This document shows, in pieces, positions 9,577 to 17,540 of a stretch of DNA of 64,000 nt (within the stretch, counting starts at the first letter, position 1; the number at the start of each line of letters is the position of its first letter). The stretch lies in the NCBI RefSeq assembly GCF_000828475.1, contig NZ_AP014648.1:3360965-3424964 (forward strand), given 5' to 3'. Made by a program: the position numbers and the translations under genes. The DNA comes from Methyloceanibacter caenitepidi. GTDB lineage: Bacteria; Pseudomonadota; Alphaproteobacteria; Rhizobiales; Methyloligellaceae. The notes below the pieces were generated by a model. The model searched no databases. It saw nothing but the letters and a program-made list of their open reading frames with translations, and had not been told where the DNA came from.

Positions 9577-10455
9577 ATGAACGACAAGACAGTGCTGGAC
9601 CGGGCCTCCGGTCTGAAAAAGGTCTTCATCGACATCCGCAGCAACAAGATCTTCGAGCTGTTCGTCATCACCGTCATCGTGATTTCGGCGCTCAAGGTGG
9701 GCATCGGCACCTACCCGCTCGGGCCCAATCTCACCGTGGGCCTCAAGGCCCTCGACTATGCCGTCACGATCTTCTTCCTGGTCGAGCTTCTCATCCGCCT
9801 GGCCGCGGAGCCCAACCTGAAGCGGTTTTTCTCCAAGGGATGGAACGTCTTCGACTTCGTGATCGTGACCGCGAGCCTCATTCCCATCGACGAGAGCGAG
9901 ATGGCCCTTCTGGGACGGCTCCTGCGCATCTTCAGGGTGCTGCGGCTCGTATCGATGATCCCAGAACTGCAGGTTCTGCTCAACGCGCTGCTGCAGGCGA
10001 TCCCGCGCATGGGCTACGTCACGCTTTTGATGTTCATCATCTTCTACATCTACGGCGCCGCCGGCAGCATCTTCTTCGCCGAGATCAATCCGACGCTGTG
10101 GGGCAACATCTCCATCGCCATGCTCACGCTCTTCCGCGTGGCGACCTTCGAGGATTGGACCGACGTGATGTACGAGACGATGGAGGTCTACCCGCTGAGC
10201 TGGATGTTCTATCTCAGCTTCATCTTCCTGGTGGCCTTCATCTTCCTGAACATGATGATCGGCATCGTCATCCAAACCCTGCAGAGCGAGCACGAAAAGC
10301 TGGAAGGAAATCCTGACGCGCACGCGCCGGAAATGATCGCAAGCGAGAACCCCATCACCGCCCCGTCGATCGATGCGCGGCTTGCGCGGATCGAGGCACG
10401 CCTTGAGACCCTGTCCGGCGCGCTCCTTCCGAACGCCAAGCGCGAGGGGGCTTGA
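9577..10455 (+). CDS. voltage-gated cation channel, single-domain (BacNav-like)
   Basis: 292-residue six-helix ion channel of the bacterial voltage-gated family, expected to form a homotetramer in the inner membrane. S1-S3 occupy about 20-105; S4 carries four arginines every third residue (R114, R117, R120, R123). The pore loop reads TLFRVATFEDWTD, with the filter T190-FEDWT-D196 in place of the sodium-selective TLESWS. S6 ends FLNMMIGIVIQTL and a C-terminal helix IDARLARIEARLETL could form the tetrameric coiled coil. I start at ATG 9577; the frame is open to 9538. Ion selectivity is discussed in the findings. Confidence 0.88.
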   Translation: MNDKTVLDRASGLKKVFIDIRSNKIFELFVITVIVISALKVGIGTYPLGPNLTVGLKALDYAVTIFFLVELLIRLAAEPNLKRFFSKGWNVFDFVIVTASLIPIDESEMALLGRLLRIFRVLRLVSMIPELQVLLNALLQAIPRMGYVTLLMFIIFYIYGAAGSIFFAEINPTLWGNISIAMLTLFRVATFEDWTDVMYETMEVYPLSWMFYLSFIFLVAFIFLNMMIGIVIQTLQSEHEKLEGNPDAHAPEMIASENPITAPSIDARLARIEARLETLSGALLPNAKREGA

Positions 10456-10498
10456 GGGGCGTCTTGCCGGCAAGGCCCGGTGGACGTAAGAAACAACG

Positions 10499-10978
10499 AT
10501 GCTCAAGTTCCCCGTCAAAGCGCTCGCCGCGGCGTTGCTGATCTGCGTCAGCACAGCATCCGCCGGCGCCATCGAGAGCGAAACCACCAGCCGTATGCAG
10601 CCCTCGTCGGCGCCCCGGCTGGACCCCGCGCATCTCGATCAGGAGCGAGCCTCGCGAGCCGTGCGGGAGAATCGCGGCCAGCGGCATTCTTTGTCCAACA
10701 TCAGGACCTCGCCGCGTAGGGCAAGACCCGGACCGAACCCGCGGCTGGCGCATGCGGACCTGCCGGACGGCGAACGCTCGCGCGTGGCCGCAAGCCCGCA
10801 CGCGACGGATCCAGGCGCGCCCCGCGAGGCCATGACCCGATCGGCGACGCGGGACCTGCGCGCGCCGTCGCCGCCCTCTCCACAGCGCGCCGAGCCAAAC
10901 CTTGCGCCGCGCATGGATATCGCCGACGACACAAGACGCGGACGCGCCACTTTCAAGGATTGGCTCTTCGGCCGCTAA
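10499..10978 (+). CDS. putative exported Pro/Arg-rich disordered protein
   Basis: 159 residues. A believable signal peptide (KALAAALLICVSTASAGA, about 7-24) leads into a low-complexity tail rich in Arg, Pro, Ser and Ala with no predicted fold, ending FKDWLFGR. The Shine-Dalgarno is weak (GTAAGAAAC). It follows the channel gene by 43 bp and may be cotranscribed with it. GC-rich DNA can produce such frames by chance, so the signal peptide is the main support. Confidence 0.45.
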   Translation: MLKFPVKALAAALLICVSTASAGAIESETTSRMQPSSAPRLDPAHLDQERASRAVRENRGQRHSLSNIRTSPRRARPGPNPRLAHADLPDGERSRVAASPHATDPGAPREAMTRSATRDLRAPSPPSPQRAEPNLAPRMDIADDTRRGRATFKDWLFGR

Positions 10979-10988
10979 CCAGCCTGGC

Positions 10989-11612
10989 CTAGCGTTCGTT
11001 GACGATGAGATTGTCGAAGGTGAACGTGCCGGGCGCGTCGTCCGGCGAAATGCCGTAAAGACCTACGGCGCCGCCATCCTTGGGACGCTTCGCCTTAAAG
11101 CGGCGAACCTCTGTGCCGTTTACGAACAGCGTCGCGTCTTTCGGCTGCAGGGCAAGCTCGATGTTGTTCACGGCACCGGTGCCTGTGTTGAGCGCTTTGG
11201 TTTCCTGGGTGAACAAGGTCTTCGACTCGCCGTCTTCCATGCGGCGCACCTCAATCCAGCCGTCGGCCCAGACGAAGACCGCGTAATAGTTCTGCCAGTC
11301 CTGCCACCAGAACACGACGCCCGCGGGACTGTCCGAAACGTTCGATGCTTCCTCGATGCTCACGTCGACGCAGACCGCCGCGGCCTTCGTCTTCGTCTCG
11401 AGGTTGACCACACCGCCCGAGCCTCTGATCTCGAGCGCGCCGTCAGAGACAAGAATGCTGTTGTCGGCGGCCCCCCATGAGACATCGAGGAACTCGAAAT
11501 CGTCTTCATACAGGGCGTTCTCGGGATCGCAGGCAGCGAACGCACCGTGACCTGCAACGAGCACGGTGAGCGCCACCAGAAGGCCTGCAAAACGCGTGAT
11601 TGAAGAGCTCAT
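10989..11612 (-). CDS. secreted LamG/ConA-like domain protein
   Basis: 207 residues from ATG 11612, which has an excellent GGGAGGAAAG Shine-Dalgarno. Signal peptide about 1-27 ending AGHGAFA. The mature part has the beta-rich pattern of a concanavalin-A-like jelly roll, as in DUF1080/laminin-G proteins: DDFEFLDVSWG, VVFWWQDWQNYYAVF, ALQPKDATLFVNGTEV and GLYGISPD. It probably binds a glycan or other surface ligand in the periplasm or outside; no catalytic residues are evident. It converges on the preceding gene with a 10-bp gap. Confidence 0.72.
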   Translation of the reverse strand: MSSSITRFAGLLVALTVLVAGHGAFAACDPENALYEDDFEFLDVSWGAADNSILVSDGALEIRGSGGVVNLETKTKAAAVCVDVSIEEASNVSDSPAGVVFWWQDWQNYYAVFVWADGWIEVRRMEDGESKTLFTQETKALNTGTGAVNNIELALQPKDATLFVNGTEVRRFKAKRPKDGGAVGLYGISPDDAPGTFTFDNLIVNER

Positions 11613-11676
11613 TGCTTTCCTCCCCAAGGGCAGAACACGAGCCTACCCGGCGCAATGCCAATTGAAGTCTGGCGCG

Positions 11677-12555
11677 TTAGCGCGTGGGCATCGGCTCGTC
11701 GCCACGGTAGTCGTAGAAACCGCGATTGCTCTTGCGGCCCAGCCATCCGGCTTCGACGTATTTCACGAGGAGCGGGCATGGCCGATACTTCGAATCCGCA
11801 AGTCCCTCGTAGAGGACCTGCATGATGGACAGGCAGGTATCCAATCCGATGAAATCGGCAAGCTGCAAGGGCCCCATCGGATGGTTTGCCCCAAGCCGCA
11901 TCGCCGTATCGATCGCGTCCACGGAACCCACGCCCTCGTAAAGCGTGTAGACCGCTTCGTTGATCATCGGCAGCAGGATACGGTTGACCATGAAGGCGGG
12001 AAAATCTTCCGACACCGCGATGGTCTTGCCCAGCGAGCTCACAAGCTCCCTGGAGCGCGCGAAGGTCGCATCGTCGGTCGCGATGCCGCGGATCATCTCC
12101 ACCAGCTCCATGACCGGAACCGGATTCATGAAATGCATGCCGATGAAGCGCTCGGGCCGGTCGGTCGTGGCGGCGAGACGCGTGATGGAAATCGAGGACG
12201 TGTTCGTCGCAAGGATCGCATCGGGCTTGAGGAACGGACACACCGCTACGAAGATCTTGCGCTTGACCGTTTCGTCTTCGGTCGCCGCCTCGATAACGAG
12301 ATCCGCGTCCGAGAAGCCTTCGTAATTCTCCGCGAACGAAATCCGGCCGAGAGCCGCATTCTTCTCGTCCTCGGTGATCTTCCCCTTGGAGGCCTGGCGC
12401 GTCAGATTCTTGGTGATCGCCCCGACGGCCGCGTCATAAGCCTCTTTGGAAAGGTCGTTGATGGCCACATCGTAGCCGCTGAGCGCGACCACATGCGCGA
12501 TGCCGCGTCCCATCTGGCCCGCGCCAACGACGCCCACTTTACGAATAGGCTCCAC
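11677..12555 (-). CDS. hbd: 3-hydroxybutyryl-CoA dehydrogenase
   Basis: NAD(P)-dependent oxidation of (S)-3-hydroxybutyryl-CoA to acetoacetyl-CoA, or the reverse. The 292-residue protein starts at GTG 12555 (CAGGAG seven bases upstream), giving the usual family length; the frame is open further to 12618. Rossmann motif VGVVGAGQMGRGIA lies at 5-18, the catalytic His in GMHFMNPVPVMELVE, and the C-terminal helical domain contains GPLQLADFIGLDTC. It ends the co-directional etfB-etfA-hbd group, an arrangement common in Rhizobiales, and connects acetoacetyl-CoA with crotonyl-CoA metabolism used by Ccr. Confidence 0.93.
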   Translation of the reverse strand: MEPIRKVGVVGAGQMGRGIAHVVALSGYDVAINDLSKEAYDAAVGAITKNLTRQASKGKITEDEKNAALGRISFAENYEGFSDADLVIEAATEDETVKRKIFVAVCPFLKPDAILATNTSSISITRLAATTDRPERFIGMHFMNPVPVMELVEMIRGIATDDATFARSRELVSSLGKTIAVSEDFPAFMVNRILLPMINEAVYTLYEGVGSVDAIDTAMRLGANHPMGPLQLADFIGLDTCLSIMQVLYEGLADSKYRPCPLLVKYVEAGWLGRKSNRGFYDYRGDEPMPTR

Positions 12556-12641
12556 TCTACGCTCCTGCTCCGAAAAGGGACCGGCAAGCGGCCGGCCCAT
12601 CGTGACTTGCCAAGCCAATCACGCACGCTGCACGCACGTGA

Positions 12642-13592
12642 CTAGTCTCCGTAGCCTGCCTTCTTCAGCTCCTCATTGAGCTCAGGCAAAACCTCAAACA
12701 GATCGCCAACGAGACCGTAGTCCGCAACCTGGAAGATCGGGGCTTCCGCATCCTTGTTGATCGCTACGATCACCTTGGAATCTTTCATGCCCGCGAGATG
12801 CTGAATGGCGCCTGAAATACCGACGGCGACATAAAGCTCGGGCGCAACGACTTTGCCGGTCTGGCCGACCTGATAATCGTTCGGCATGAAACCAGAGTCC
12901 ACGGCTGCTCTCGACGCACCGATTGCCGCCCCGAGCCGGTCGGCGACCGGCGCGATAAGCTTCTCGAAATTCTCGCCGGACTCCATGCCGCGGCCGCCGG
13001 AAATCACCACGCGGGCCGCCGTCAACTCGGGCCGCTCGCTCTCGGTGATCTCGGCGCCGACAAAACTGGAGGACGGCACCTCGTCACCGGCGCCAACAGT
13101 CTCGACGCTCGCTGAACCGCCCTCGCCCGTCGCCGCGAAAGCCGTCGTGCGCACGGTGGCGACAATGGTCTTGTCCGACGTCTGGACGGTCTCCAGCGCA
13201 TTGCCGGCATAGATCGGCCGCACGAACGTGTCAGGCGACTTTACCTCGATGATGTCGGAGATCTGTCCCACGTCGAGCAATGCGGCCACACGCGGCAGCA
13301 CGTTCTTGCCCATGGTTGTCGCGGGCGCAAGCAGGACCGAATAGTCCGACATGAGCGGTAAAATCGTCGCCGTCGTGTCCTCGGCAAGGCGGTGGCCCAG
13401 TTGCGGCGCATCGGCCAGCAATACCTTGCGGACCCCATCAAGCTTGGCGGCCTCGTCGGCCGCGGCTTGGCAGTCTTCGCCGGCAACCAGGATATCCACG
13501 TCGCTTCCAAACGCCTTCGCGGCGGTGAGCGCCTTGGCAGTCGCCGGTGCGAGTGTCTTGTTGTCGTGCTCCGCGAGCAGCAGGACGGCCAT
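12642..13592 (-). CDS. etfA: electron transfer flavoprotein subunit alpha
   Basis: FAD-binding subunit of the ETF heterodimer, 316 residues. It takes electrons from acyl-CoA dehydrogenases, here plausibly methylsuccinyl-CoA dehydrogenase encoded 4 kb upstream in the same direction, and passes them to ETF-quinone oxidoreductase. The FAD signature is in the C-terminal half: SGGRGMESGENF, SRAAVDSGFMP, QVGQTGKVVAPELY and GISGAIQHLAGM. The start codon follows the etfB stop directly (TAGATG). Confidence 0.96.
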   Translation of the reverse strand: MAVLLLAEHDNKTLAPATAKALTAAKAFGSDVDILVAGEDCQAAADEAAKLDGVRKVLLADAPQLGHRLAEDTTATILPLMSDYSVLLAPATTMGKNVLPRVAALLDVGQISDIIEVKSPDTFVRPIYAGNALETVQTSDKTIVATVRTTAFAATGEGGSASVETVGAGDEVPSSSFVGAEITESERPELTAARVVISGGRGMESGENFEKLIAPVADRLGAAIGASRAAVDSGFMPNDYQVGQTGKVVAPELYVAVGISGAIQHLAGMKDSKVIVAINKDAEAPIFQVADYGLVGDLFEVLPELNEELKKAGYGD

Positions 13593-14342
13593 CTACAGAA
13601 CCCCCGCTTCATTCTTGAGTTTGTCGACAAGGGTCGCCACGTCGTCGACCTTGATCCCGGCCTCGCGCGCCTTGGGCTCATTGACCGCGACCACCTTCAG
13701 CCGCGGCGCGATATCGACGCCGAGCTCTTCAGGGGTCGTCTCGTCGATCGGCTTCTTCTTCGCCTTCATGATGTTCGGCAGCGAGGCATAGCGCGGCTCG
13801 TTCAGACGAAGATCCGTGGTGATCACGGCCGGCTTTGAGAGCGACACCGTCTCCAGGCCGCCGTCGACCTCGCGGGTCACCTTCACCTTGTCGCCGTCAA
13901 GCTCGACCTTCGAGGCGAACGTGCCCTGCGGCACATCCAGAAGGCCGGCCAGCATCTGCCCCGTCTGATTGCAATCGTCATCGATGGCCTGCTTGCCGAG
14001 AATGACGAGATCCGGCGTCTCGTTCTTGACCACGGCCTGCAGCACTTTGGCCACGGCGAGCGGCTCCACGGTCTGGTCGGTCTTCACCAAAATGGCACGA
14101 TCCGCGCCCATGGCGAGTGCCGTCCGCAGCGTATCCTGGGCCTTGGCGTTACCGATCGAGACGGCCACGACTTCGCTGGCCTCACCGCGCTCTTTCATAC
14201 GGACGGCTTCCTCGACGGCGATCTCGCAAAACGGATTCATCGACATTTTGACGTTGGCCAGGTCGACCCCCGTCCCGTCGGACTTCACCCGGACCTTCAC
14301 GTTGGAATCGATGACGCGTTTGATGGGTACTAAGATTTTCAT
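13593..14342 (-). CDS. etfB: electron transfer flavoprotein subunit beta
   Basis: AMP-binding subunit of ETF, 249 residues, starting [12 protein letters not shown] at ATG 14342. Family features include [16 protein letters not shown], the GADRAILV motif and the ETF beta signature region [20 protein letters not shown]. The final residues abut etfA. The upstream gap of 138 bp to the rhomboid gene may hold a promoter of its own. Confidence 0.96.
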   Translation of the reverse strand: MKILVPIKRVIDSNVKVRVKSDGTGVDLANVKMSMNPFCEIAVEEAVRMKERGEASEVVAVSIGNAKAQDTLRTALAMGADRAILVKTDQTVEPLAVAKVLQAVVKNETPDLVILGKQAIDDDCNQTGQMLAGLLDVPQGTFASKVELDGDKVKVTREVDGGLETVSLSKPAVITTDLRLNEPRYASLPNIMKAKKKPIDETTPEELGVDIAPRLKVVAVNEPKAREAGIKVDDVATLVDKLKNEAGVL

Positions 14343-14480
14343 ATGGTCTTTTTGGTCCCCACGAGGGTTTGACTTGCCCCAAAGCCAATATCTCGCACGT
14401 GCGAAATGGCGGCGACCGTAAAGCCCGAAATGTCTCAAGTCAATGGTGGCACGAGGCGCCGAATTGCAGCGTCTGAAGCC

Positions 14481-15194
14481 TTAGGCGCCGCCTCGCGTAC
14501 GGTCGAAAAGCAGCACTCCCCGCCGCCGCATGAAGAGGATCAGAAGGGCCCCCGAGAGCAGCCCGCCGAGATGCGCCCACCAGGCGACAGCCTCCTCGCT
14601 CGCGAAGAATAGATTGGCGAATTGTGCGACGATCCAGATGCCCAGCGCCCAGGCGGCAGTGATGCGGATCGGAATGCGCCAGAGAGCCAGCACCCAGACT
14701 TTGACCTTCGGATGCAGGATCAAATAGGCGGAAATCACACCGGCCACCGCGCCCGATGCGCCGATCAGCGGAAGGTCGGACTGCGACAGCATGTAGGTGT
14801 GGGCGAGCGCAGCGAAGATCCCGCACATCAGGTAGAACATGATAAAGCGCATATGCCCCATCGCGTCCTCGATATTGTCGCCGAAGACCCACAGGAACAG
14901 CATGTTGCCGATCAGGTGAACCCAGCCGCCGTGCAGAAACATGTACGTCACGAGCGTGAGCCGTTCGGGGACCAAGACGCTGCCGGACGCAAGGAAGGGG
15001 CTGTCGCCCGCGCTGTTCGCAAGGAACTGAGCCGGGACAACCGCGAAGGCGGTCAGATCTTCGTCCTCCAGCGGCGCCACCCAGCCCGTTTGCAAGACCA
15101 CATAGATCGCCACATTGAGGGCGATGAGCCCTACCGTCACATAGGGATAGCTGATCTTCTTGAGAGGGTTGGTGTCGTGGAGGGGGATGAACAC
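14481..15194 (-). CDS. rhomboid family intramembrane serine protease
   Basis: 237 residues from GTG 15194. Six hydrophobic helices; the catalytic dyad is Ser147 in LIGASGAVAG and His208 in WWAHLGGLLSG. The conserved HGGWVHLIGNMLFLWVFGDN segment (about 88-107) matches the rhomboid L1 loop and second helix. It cleaves substrates within the membrane; the target cannot be read from the sequence. It begins 17 bp after the adenosyltransferase stop, so the two are probably cotranscribed. Confidence 0.9.
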   Translation of the reverse strand: MFIPLHDTNPLKKISYPYVTVGLIALNVAIYVVLQTGWVAPLEDEDLTAFAVVPAQFLANSAGDSPFLASGSVLVPERLTLVTYMFLHGGWVHLIGNMLFLWVFGDNIEDAMGHMRFIMFYLMCGIFAALAHTYMLSQSDLPLIGASGAVAGVISAYLILHPKVKVWVLALWRIPIRITAAWALGIWIVAQFANLFFASEEAVAWWAHLGGLLSGALLILFMRRRGVLLFDRTRGGA

Positions 15195-15211
15195 GGGCGC
15201 ATCACCCCGCT

Positions 15212-15790
15212 TCAGCGGTTCTGACCGGGAACCCACAACACGTCGGATGCGCCCTTGTCGTTTGCGTAGCGGGCCGCAACGAACAGGAAATCCGAAAGCC
15301 GGTTGATATAACCGACCGCTTGCGTGCTGACGGGCTCGTCGGGGCGCGCCGCAAGCGCAACGACCAAGCGCTCGGCCCGGCGGCAAACCGTCCGGGCCAG
15401 ATGCAGATAGGCCGCGGCGGGAGAGCCGCCCGGCAGAACAAACGAACGGAGCGGGTCGAGGTCGCCGTTCATCGCGTCGATTTCCGATTCGAGACGCGAG
15501 ATCTGAGCGTCGCTGACACGAAGCGCCGCTTCGCCCTTCTTCATCTCCTCGGGAAAACAGAGATCGGCACCGAGATCGAAGAGATCGTTCTGGACGCGCA
15601 TCAGCATGGCGTCGAGTTTGGGATCTGAAGTGCCGGTGTGAACCCGCGCAAGCCCGATCGTCGCATTGGTCTCGTCGACCGTGCCGTAGGCCTCCACGCG
15701 CAAATCGTATTTGGCCACGCGGTCGCCCGTGCCGAGCGCCGTCGTCCCATCGTCGCCGGTTCGCGTGTAGATCTTGTTGAGTTTGACCAT
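15212..15790 (-). CDS. pduO: cob(I)alamin adenosyltransferase, PduO type
   Basis: Transfers adenosyl from ATP to cob(I)alamin, making adenosylcobalamin for B12-dependent mutases such as Ecm encoded 5 kb away. 192 residues from ATG 15790. The N-terminal ATP motif KIYTRTGDDGTTALG, the VDETNATIGLAR segment and the C-terminal RTVCRRAERLVVAL and INRLSDFLFVAAR helices are those of PduO/MMAB enzymes. The frame extends to 15910 without a plausible earlier start. Its neighbourhood with etfBA and hbd is a known rhizobial arrangement. Confidence 0.94.
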   Translation of the reverse strand: MVKLNKIYTRTGDDGTTALGTGDRVAKYDLRVEAYGTVDETNATIGLARVHTGTSDPKLDAMLMRVQNDLFDLGADLCFPEEMKKGEAALRVSDAQISRLESEIDAMNGDLDPLRSFVLPGGSPAAAYLHLARTVCRRAERLVVALAARPDEPVSTQAVGYINRLSDFLFVAARYANDKGASDVLWVPGQNR

Positions 15791-15916
15791 ATTGCCCCAA
15801 ACGATGGCCCGCGGGGGCAACGCTCCATGGAGCGGCTCCCAAAGGGCCGGGCGCGCCGACCGCTGCCCTGCTCTATCGAAACAGCGTAGCCCTGCCCTGC
15901 AAGGGGTCAACCCTGC

Positions 15917-16129
15917 CTAGTGGGGACGCATCCCCGCAAGATAGGCAATTGCCATCGCTACGATAAGGGCGGCGAGCTGCAAAAGGACGCGGGCGCGCAT
16001 CAATTTCTGGCTGAGATTGGGATTGTTGCCCCTAAGCATGTTGAACAGGCCGAGGATCAGGACGATCACGACCGCCAAGACCGCGAACGGCAAAATCCAG
16101 CGAAGAGCGTATTCCAAAGCGGCCTCCAA
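15917..16129 (-). CDS. HIG1-type twin transmembrane protein
   Basis: 70 residues with two transmembrane helices (about 10-32 and 45-66) joined by the positively charged loop RGNNPNLSQKLMRARV, the signature of bacterial HIG1-domain (hypoxia-induced gene 1) proteins; mitochondrial homologues associate with respiratory supercomplexes. The start is TTG 16129, or more likely TTG 16117, which has GGAGG five bases upstream. It sits 126 bp before pduO, as it often does in Rhizobiales. Confidence 0.82.
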   Translation of the reverse strand: MEAALEYALRWILPFAVLAVVIVLILGLFNMLRGNNPNLSQKLMRARVLLQLAALIVAMAIAYLAGMRPH

Positions 16130-16183
16130 GAGCTCCCGTTTGACGGGCTGTGTTTGGGCGCAGTCCGCGCCAAACGAATGAGT

Positions 16184-17011
16184 CTAGTTCTTCGCGGCGA
16201 CAAAATCGAGCGCGCGCGTCGGCAGAATTCGGCGCAAGTAAGCACCCACAAAGGTCGGGACGGTTACGTAGTAACGCGTCTTGGGACGCTTCGCTTCGAG
16301 CGCATGAACAAGCCGGCGGCAAACCGCCTCCGGCTCGAGCTTGAACGCCATCTGCCCGCCGTCTTCCATCTTTGCAAGCCGTTCACGGTAGATCTCGGCA
16401 TGGGCCGAATTCTCCATGTCGATATTCTGCTTGTAGTGCTTGATCGCCGTCTCGATGAAACGCGTGCGAATGGGCCCCGGCTCGATCAAGCTCACGTGGA
16501 TGCCGGTGTCCTTCAACTCCATGCGGAGCGTATCCGTCAGCGCCTCGATGGCGAATTTCGAGGCGCAATAGGCCCCGCGATAGGGCGCGGCAAGCAGGCC
16601 GAGGACGGAGGAGCACTGAACGATGCGCCCCTCGTTGCGGGCCCGCATGGGCGCGATCACCCGGCGCGTCAGATCGTGCCAGCCGAACACATTGGCCTCG
16701 AACTGCGCCCGCAGCGCCTCGGTCGGCAGATCTTCGATCGCGCCGGCCTGGCCGTAGGCGCCGTTGTTGAAGAGTGCGGTCAGCGTCCCATCCGTGGCCG
16801 CCCGGACGTGATCGGCAGCGGCCGCAATCGAATCGGGTTCCGTGTAGTCGAGATAGACGCTCTCGACGCCGACCTCGTCCTTGAGGCGCGCCAAGTCTTC
16901 CGGCTCGCGGGCCGTGGCGAACACGCGCCAGCCGCGGGTCTTCATCGTCTCCGCTGCCGCGAGCCCGATCCCGGACGAACAGCCTGTGATAAGGACGGAG
17001 TGCTGCGCCAT
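16184..17011 (-). CDS. SDR family oxidoreductase
   Basis: 275-residue short-chain dehydrogenase with the Rossmann motif LITGCSSGIGLA (7-18), an NNGAYG motif in place of NNAG, and the catalytic YCASK in SKFAIEALTD context. The C-terminal extension (KLEPEAVCRRLVHALEAKRPK) resembles the large group of retinol-dehydrogenase-like/short-chain SDRs of unknown substrate. It starts 10 bp after the tspO stop and belongs to the ccr-mcd-tspO transcription unit. Confidence 0.85.
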   Translation of the reverse strand: MAQHSVLITGCSSGIGLAAAETMKTRGWRVFATAREPEDLARLKDEVGVESVYLDYTEPDSIAAAADHVRAATDGTLTALFNNGAYGQAGAIEDLPTEALRAQFEANVFGWHDLTRRVIAPMRARNEGRIVQCSSVLGLLAAPYRGAYCASKFAIEALTDTLRMELKDTGIHVSLIEPGPIRTRFIETAIKHYKQNIDMENSAHAEIYRERLAKMEDGGQMAFKLEPEAVCRRLVHALEAKRPKTRYYVTVPTFVGAYLRRILPTRALDFVAAKN

Positions 17012-17021
17012 ACCGCCGCCC

Positions 17022-17531
17022 TTAAGCCGCGCCGGCGTTCAGGGCCCAGATCGCGAAGTTCAAGCCGGCGGCGAAGCCGACCCAAAGCAGATAGGGGACG
17101 AGAAGGAGCGCGGCCACCCGGCTGACCCGGTCGAAAAACACCATGGTCAGAACGATTGCGACCAGCAGCCACAAGATCACCGCAAGACCGGCGATGGGGC
17201 TGTGCATCTGAAAGAACGCGAAGGACCAGAGCACGTTCAGCGCGAGTTGGATGCCGAACCAGGTCAGGGCCGTCTTCTTGTCGCCCTCGTCGGACGGGCG
17301 CCGCCAGACGAGCCACGCCGACACCGCCATCACGGCGTACAGGATCGTCCACACGACGGGGAAGACGCTGTTCGGCGGCGTGAAGCCCGGCTTCTCGAGC
17401 GTGGCGTACCAGGCGAGATTCGGCGTGGTGAAGGCGCTGCCGATGAGCGACGCGGCAAAGCAGATCAGCAGCGCAACGCCGAGCCCTATCAATGACCGTT
17501 TGGACGCGATGGGCTCGGCCGCATTACTCAT
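17022..17531 (-). CDS. tspO: TspO/MBR family tryptophan-rich sensory protein
   Basis: 169-residue five-helix membrane protein of the TspO/peripheral benzodiazepine receptor family, which binds porphyrins and other tetrapyrroles and affects photosynthetic or stress regulation in alphaproteobacteria. Hallmarks are EKPGFTPPNSVFPVVWTILY (about 46-65), ALNVLWSFAFF and the C-terminal VPYLLWVGFAAGLNFAIW. It begins 9 bp after the mcd stop, so it is very likely translated from the ccr-mcd message. The N-terminal 13 residues are a polar extension. Confidence 0.93.
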   Translation of the reverse strand: MSNAAEPIASKRSLIGLGVALLICFAASLIGSAFTTPNLAWYATLEKPGFTPPNSVFPVVWTILYAVMAVSAWLVWRRPSDEGDKKTALTWFGIQLALNVLWSFAFFQMHSPIAGLAVILWLLVAIVLTMVFFDRVSRVAALLLVPYLLWVGFAAGLNFAIWALNAGAA

Positions 17532-17540
17532 GGCTCATAC

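Noticed and set aside
10463..10474. 12-bp palindrome CTTGCCGGCAAG between the channel and the next gene
   Set aside because: No loop for a hairpin, and palindromes of this length with GCCGGC centres arise easily in such DNA; not strong enough as an operator.
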